Assembly (NCBI GenBank): GCA_027310305.1
Contig: DAIDBD010000035.1
Location: forward strand, 1-42,882
Length of the DNA: 42,882 nucleotides
Source of the DNA: Herminiimonas sp.
GTDB taxonomy: Bacteria; Pseudomonadota; Gammaproteobacteria; Burkholderiales; Burkholderiaceae_D
Reading direction: 5' to 3'
How positions within the stretch are numbered: the stretch's first letter is position 1; each line of letters begins with the position of its first letter. The translations under genes and the position numbers were made by a program. This document shows positions 39,164-42,882 of the stretch, in pieces. The notes beneath the pieces are model-generated. The model saw only the letters and a list, made by a program, of their open reading frames with translations, was not told where the DNA came from and ran no database searches.

Positions 39164-40567
39164 ATGGCGTTCGTTGAGAAAAAATTACCGGCCGATGCGC
39201 CGGTCGCTGCGAAAGCACTGAACTGGGTCGATGCGCGTTTTCCGCTATCGAAGCTCTGGTATGAGCAGTGGGGCAGATACTACGCGCCGAAAAATTTCAA
39301 TTTCTGGTATATCTTCGGCTCGCTGGCGATGCTGGTGCTGGTGATCCAGATTGTCACCGGCATTTTTCTCGTGATGCACTACAAGCCGGACGCCAACCTC
39401 GCGTTTGCGTCGGTTGAATACATCATGCGCGATGTGCCGTGGGGCTGGCTGGTGCGCTACATGCATTCCACCGGCGCGTCGGCGTTCTTCATCATCATTT
39501 ATCTGCACATGACCAAGGCGCTGCTTTACGGCTCATACCGGAAACCGCGCGAACTGCTCTGGCTGTTCGGCGTCGCCATTTTCCTGTGCCTGATGGGCGA
39601 GGCGTTCTTCGGTTATCTGCTGCCATGGGGCCAGATGTCGTATTGGGGCGCGCAGGTGATCGTGAACCTGTTCGGCGCGATTCCTTTCATCGGTCCGGAC
39701 CTGTCGTTATGGATCCGCGGCGACTATGTGGTGTCGGATGCCACGCTGAACCGTTTCTTCGCCTTTCACGTGATCGCCATTCCGCTGGTGCTGCTGGGCC
39801 TGGTTGCCGCGCATTTGATCGCGTTGCATGAAGTCGGCTCGAATAATCCGGACGGCATCGAGGTCAAGGATAATCTCGGTCCGGACGGCCATCCGCTGGA
39901 TGCCATTCCCTCCCATCCTTACTATACGGTGCATGACATATTCGGCGTGGTCGTGTTTCTCACCATCTTCAGCGCAGTCATATTCTTTGCGCCGGAAATG
40001 GGCGGTTACTTCCTCGAATACAACAACTTCATTCCAGCCGATTCGCTGAAGACCCCTCCGCATATCGCGCCGGTCTGGTACTTCACGCCGTACTATTCGA
40101 TTCTGCGTGCGACCACGTCGCAGTTCGTATATGTGCTGATGGCGGGCGTCGCTGGTTATGTGGCGTTGATCATGCTGAAAACCAGATTGCGCAGCGTTAT
40201 CAAGATGGCTGTTGCGGTCATCGCCCTGGTTGCGATTGCCGGCATGTTCATTTTCGACGCCAAGCTCTGGGGCGTGGTACTGATGGGCGTATCCGTGATG
40301 ATTCTTGCCGCGATGCCGTGGCTCGATCATTCCCCGGTCAAATCGATTCGCTATCGTCCGAGCTGGCACAAATACGTCTACATCGTGTTCGGCATCGCTT
40401 TCGTGGTGCTCGGTTATCTCGGCATATTGCCGCCGACCGATACCCGCACACTGGTGGCGCAGATCTGCACCTTCATCTATTTCGGCTTCTTCCTGCTGAT
40501 GCCTTGGTGGAGCGTGGCGGGTACTTTCAAGCCCGTGCCAAATCGCGTCACGTTCCAGCCGCACTAA
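39164..40567 (+). CDS. Cytochrome b subunit of bc1 complex (PetB)
   Basis: A 467-residue full-length cytochrome b with both the N-terminal four-helix haem domain and the C-terminal part, as in proteobacterial bc1 (not split as in b6f). Haem-binding histidines lie in RYMHSTGASAFF and the FHVIAIPLVLLGLVAAH helix. The PPHIAPVWYFTPYYSIL segment (PEWY-equivalent is PVWY) marks the quinol-oxidation loop. It is longer at the C-terminus than mitochondrial forms, with extra membrane helices. The ribosome-binding site is GGCGAGG before 39164. Confidence 0.97.
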   Translation: MAFVEKKLPADAPVAAKALNWVDARFPLSKLWYEQWGRYYAPKNFNFWYIFGSLAMLVLVIQIVTGIFLVMHYKPDANLAFASVEYIMRDVPWGWLVRYMHSTGASAFFIIIYLHMTKALLYGSYRKPRELLWLFGVAIFLCLMGEAFFGYLLPWGQMSYWGAQVIVNLFGAIPFIGPDLSLWIRGDYVVSDATLNRFFAFHVIAIPLVLLGLVAAHLIALHEVGSNNPDGIEVKDNLGPDGHPLDAIPSHPYYTVHDIFGVVVFLTIFSAVIFFAPEMGGYFLEYNNFIPADSLKTPPHIAPVWYFTPYYSILRATTSQFVYVLMAGVAGYVALIMLKTRLRSVIKMAVAVIALVAIAGMFIFDAKLWGVVLMGVSVMILAAMPWLDHSPVKSIRYRPSWHKYVYIVFGIAFVVLGYLGILPPTDTRTLVAQICTFIYFGFFLLMPWWSVAGTFKPVPNRVTFQPH

Positions 40568-40590
40568 GCCGCAAAAGGGATATAAGAATC

Positions 40591-41355
40591 ATGAAATTGC
40601 TGAAAAAACTGATTGCGGCCCTGGTATTTTTCCCCGTGCTCGTGCTCGCAAGCGAAGGCGGCCACCCGCTCGACAAGGCGCCTGACCTTACCAACGATTT
40701 GGCGGCACTGCAAAATGGCGCCAAGCTGTTCGTCAATTATTGCCTGAACTGCCATTCCGCTTCCGCGATGCGTTACAACCGGATGCAGGATATCGGCCTG
40801 ACGGAAGAGCAAATCAAGAACAATCTGCTATTTACGTCCGATAAAGTGGGCGACCTGATGAAAACTTCGCTGTCCCACAAAGACGCGAAGGATTGGTTCG
40901 GCGTAGCCCCCCCGGACCTGTCGGTCATCGTGCGCGCCAGGTCGTCCGACCTGGGATCGGGAGCGGACTGGATTTACACCTATCTGCGCACTTACTACAA
41001 GGACGATACCCGTCCGACCGGCTGGAACAATCTGGTCTTTCCGAATGTCGGGATGCCGCACGTATTATGGGAATTGCAGGGCGTGCGTACCGCCAAGTTC
41101 GTCGAGGAAAAAGATCCGCATGAGCCAGGCAAGACAGTGCATAAATTTGCCGGCTTCGAGCAAGTCAAGCCCGGCAAGCTGTCGGCGCTGGAGTACGATA
41201 CTGCGGTAGCCGATCTGGTTTCATTCATGAACTGGATGAGCGAACCGGTACAGAACAAGCGCAGGCAGCTAGGCGTATGGGTATTGCTGTTCATGGGTAT
41301 TTTCGTAGTGATCGTTTGGCGCTTGAACGCTTCCTACTGGAAAGAAGTCAAGTAA
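40591..41355 (+). CDS. Cytochrome c1 subunit of bc1 complex (PetC)
   Basis: A 254-residue cytochrome c1. A signal peptide (about 1-20) is followed by the haem motif CLNCH (Cys51, Cys54, His55). The distal Met is probably in NVGMPHVLWEL. A C-terminal membrane anchor lies at about 231-247 (LGVWVLLFMGIFVVIVW). The ATG at 40591 was chosen; the open frame upstream overlaps petB. It passes electrons from the Rieske cluster to soluble cytochrome c. Confidence 0.97.
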   Translation: MKLLKKLIAALVFFPVLVLASEGGHPLDKAPDLTNDLAALQNGAKLFVNYCLNCHSASAMRYNRMQDIGLTEEQIKNNLLFTSDKVGDLMKTSLSHKDAKDWFGVAPPDLSVIVRARSSDLGSGADWIYTYLRTYYKDDTRPTGWNNLVFPNVGMPHVLWELQGVRTAKFVEEKDPHEPGKTVHKFAGFEQVKPGKLSALEYDTAVADLVSFMNWMSEPVQNKRRQLGVWVLLFMGIFVVIVWRLNASYWKEVK

Positions 41356-41422
41356 GGTCTTATGTCCGTCTCCTTCTCCCTTCTTCCACGGAAGGGAAGC
41401 AAGGGTGGCGGATTTCATTTCG

Positions 41423-41447
41423 GGGTGAGCCGTAATGCGTCTCACCC
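41423..41447 (+). other. Stem-loop in the petC-sspA spacer
   Basis: GGGTGAG (41423-41429) pairs with CTCACCC (41441-41447) over an 11-base loop, followed by TCTTTGTTT, and ends 11 bp before the sspA ribosome-binding site. It may be a weak terminator of petABC. Confidence 0.5.
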
Positions 41448-41471
41448 TCTTTGTTTCCAAGGAACTATAAA

Positions 41472-42083
41472 ATGATGGTTCTCTATTCGGGCACGACCTG
41501 CCCCTTTTCCCAACGCTGCCGTCTCGTGTTATTCGAGAAAGGCATGGATTTTGAAGTGCGCGATGTCGATTTGTTCAACAAGCCGGAAGACATCTCGACC
41601 ATGAATCCATATGGACAAGTGCCGATTCTGGTTGAACGCGACCTGGTCCTGTATGAATCCAACATCATCAACGAATACATCGACGAACGCTTTCCCCATC
41701 CGCAATTGATGCCGGCGGATCCGTTGATGCGTGCCCGCGCGCGCTTGATGCTGTTCAATTTCGAAAAAGAATTATTCGTTCATGTGCATGTGCTGGAGAA
41801 CGATAAATCGAAAGGCGCAGAAAAAATTCACGATAAGGCGCGCGCTGAAATTCGTGATCGCCTGACGACATTGGCGCCGCTGTTCCTGAAGAACAAGTAC
41901 ATGCTCGGCGATGAATTTTCGATGCTGGATGTCGCGATTGCGCCGCTGTTATGGCGTCTCGATCACTATGGCGTCGAACTGTCGAAAACCGCAGCACCGT
42001 TGATGAAATATGCGGAGCGTATTTTCTCCCGTCCCGCCTATATCGAAGCGTTGACGCCTTCCGAGAAAGTAATGCGCCGCTAA
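41472..42083 (+). CDS. Stringent starvation protein A (SspA), GST-fold RNA-polymerase-associated protein
   Basis: A 203-residue protein with a GST fold: a thioredoxin-like N-terminal domain (VLYSGTTCPFSQRCRLVLFEKG, NPYGQVPILVERDLVLYESNIINEYIDE) and an alpha-helical C-terminal domain. In E. coli SspA binds RNA polymerase and alters transcription in starvation and acid stress. Start chosen at the ATG at 41472, 8 bases after AAGGA; the frame is open back to a TTG at 41451, which lacks support. sspB follows after 134 bp. Confidence 0.94.
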   Translation: MMVLYSGTTCPFSQRCRLVLFEKGMDFEVRDVDLFNKPEDISTMNPYGQVPILVERDLVLYESNIINEYIDERFPHPQLMPADPLMRARARLMLFNFEKELFVHVHVLENDKSKGAEKIHDKARAEIRDRLTTLAPLFLKNKYMLGDEFSMLDVAIAPLLWRLDHYGVELSKTAAPLMKYAERIFSRPAYIEALTPSEKVMRR

Positions 42084-42106
42084 ACCGGCTCCCGGCTTCG
42101 TTGCCG

Positions 42107-42171
42107 CCGTATTTTGCCAATTCTGCAAAGCCGTTCATGGGCATTCGATGAATAATGCCGGCAAAATACGG
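42107..42171. other. Nested inverted repeat between sspA and sspB
   Basis: CCGTATTTTGCC (42107-42118) is the exact reverse complement of GGCAAAATACGG (42160-42171). Inside the 41-base loop, GGCATT (42140-42145) pairs with AATGCC (42154-42159). The structure ends 46 bp before the sspB ATG. No T-run follows. It may be a small repeat element or a regulatory leader of sspB. Confidence 0.7.
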
Positions 42172-42217
42172 TGCGCATCAAGAGCGATGGTTAAAGTTTT
42201 GCGGCAATCCAAAACCC

Positions 42218-42742
42218 ATGTCTGAAACGTCTACCAAACCTTATCTGTTGCGTGCAATTTACGAATGGTGCACCGACAACGGCTATACGCCTTATCTTGC
42301 CGCCATGGTCGATGGCCGGACGCGCGTGCCGCGCGAGTTCGTCAAGAATGGCGAGATCGTTCTCAACATCAGTTTTAGCGCCACCAGCGGCTTGAAGATG
42401 GACAATGATTTCATTCATTTCAGTGCGCGCTTTGGCGGCGTGTCGCGTGAAATTTCGGTGCCGGTCGAAAACGTCGCCGCGATTTATGCACGAGAGAACG
42501 GTCAAGGCATGGCTTTCGAAGTATCGAAATCGCCGGCCAAGGATAAAGGGCCGGTGCCGGAGCCTGCCGGCGACAGATCATCTGCCGATAAATCCGATGT
42601 TTCCTCTTCGGCGCCGACGCTGACAGCCGTTCCTTCGCCTGTCGGCGAATCAGCCGATGCGGGCCCTCCCGCCATGGATCCGGATGACACGCCGGACCCG
42701 CCGAAAAAGGGTGGTCGTCCCACGCTGACCCGGATTAAATAA
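42218..42742 (+). CDS. SspB, ClpXP adaptor
   Basis: A 174-residue SspB. The N-terminal substrate-binding fold (about 1-110: KPYLLRAIYEWCTDNGYTPYL, VLNISFSATSGLKMDNDFIHFSARFGG) binds ssrA tags and other substrates. A long Ser/Pro/Asp-rich flexible linker follows (about 115-163). It ends in GGRPTLTRIK, the ClpX-tethering peptide. ATG at 42218 gives the conserved start; the open frame from 42155 adds 21 residues without support. Confidence 0.95.
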   Translation: MSETSTKPYLLRAIYEWCTDNGYTPYLAAMVDGRTRVPREFVKNGEIVLNISFSATSGLKMDNDFIHFSARFGGVSREISVPVENVAAIYARENGQGMAFEVSKSPAKDKGPVPEPAGDRSSADKSDVSSSAPTLTAVPSPVGESADAGPPAMDPDDTPDPPKKGGRPTLTRIK

Positions 42743-42744
42743 CG

Positions 42745-42750
42745 TATAAT
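42745..42750 (+). promoter_or_regulatory. Candidate -10 box of the tRNA-Thr gene
   Basis: A perfect TATAAT lies 18 bp before the tRNA 5' end and 2 bp after the sspB stop. The -35 would fall inside sspB and is poor (CTGACC at 42725-42730 with only 14 bp spacing). Confidence 0.5.
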
Positions 42751-42768
42751 TTCGGTCTTTCCGGTTTC

Positions 42769-42844
42769 GCCGGCTTAGCTCATCTGGTAGAGCACATGAT
42801 TTGTAATCATGGGGTGGCGGGTTCAAGTCCTGCAGCCGGCACCA
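42769..42844 (+). tRNA. tRNA-Thr (anticodon UGU)
   Basis: A 76-nt tRNA that folds fully. The acceptor stem GCCGGCT (42769-42775) pairs with AGCCGGC (42834-42840). The anticodon stem CATGA/TCATG (42795-42799, 42807-42811) closes a 7-base loop with TGT at 42802-42804. The T-arm contains GGTTCAAGTCC. ACCA is encoded at 42841-42844. Confidence 0.97.
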
Positions 42845-42861
42845 ATAGAATCAAGCACTTG

Positions 42862-42882
42862 GCCCAACTCGCAAGGTTGGGC
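42862..42882 (+). terminator. Terminator stem after tRNA-Thr, cut by the window end
   Basis: GCCCAAC (42862-42868) pairs exactly with GTTGGGC (42876-42882) over a 7-base loop, 17 bp after the tRNA. The expected T-run would lie beyond the window. Confidence 0.6.

Overview
The window is chromosomal DNA from a betaproteobacterium of the order Burkholderiales, most likely an Oxalobacteraceae relative (Herminiimonas/Collimonas-like). Three things suggest this: an mlaFEDACB operon with mlaA inside it; the order ibaG-murA-hisG-hisD...hisE-HIT-tatABC; and the order Nif3-petABC-sspAB. Family placement is an inference from gene order and protein character, not from a database search. Base composition is moderately GC-rich and coding density is high. 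I see no prophage, plasmid functions or CRISPR array.

Layout. 1-517: mostly non-coding, with at best one doubtful small ORF. 518-6483: AEC-family transporter, acylphosphatase and uvrA (the last two on the minus strand), an MFS transporter and ssb, closed by a clear terminator. 6563-7437: a REP-associated (Y1/HUH) transposase framed by a perfect 15-bp inverted repeat, between ssb and gltB. 7507-13739: gltB-gltD (glutamate synthase), ending at a bidirectional terminator. 13814-16613: a minus-strand cassette whose products are all predicted to be exported: a DUF3034 beta-barrel, a group I truncated haemoglobin, a plastocyanin-like cupredoxin and an unrecognised exported protein. 16922-21034: mlaFEDACB phospholipid-transport operon. 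21172-22835: a YadGH-type ABC exporter. 22892-34079: ibaG, murA, the complete his run (with an orphan DNA methyltransferase between hisD and hisC), a HIT protein and tatABC. 34135-36029 (minus): DUF2461 protein and a DegS/AlgW-type protease. 36043-38285: Nif3-like protein, an orphan NarL-type response regulator and mscL (minus). 38553-41355: petABC (cytochrome bc1). 41472-42742: sspA-sspB. 42769-42844: tRNA-Thr(UGU), with the start of a terminator at the window edge.

How the parts work together. Much of the window is envelope biology: Mla lipid trafficking, MurA for peptidoglycan, Tat export, a periplasmic stress protease, MscL, and a bc1 complex whose Rieske subunit carries a Tat-type twin arginine. 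The rest is nitrogen and amino-acid metabolism (GOGAT, histidine). HisH and HisF form one enzyme, with HisH supplying ammonia from glutamine. The least explained part is the exported haemoglobin/cupredoxin/DUF3034 cassette. It sits as a reversed block between gltD and mlaF and its globin has Leu where the usual B10 Tyr is expected. Other points of note are the in-operon methyltransferase, a 17-bp perfect stem between tatA and tatB, and a nested inverted repeat between sspA and sspB.
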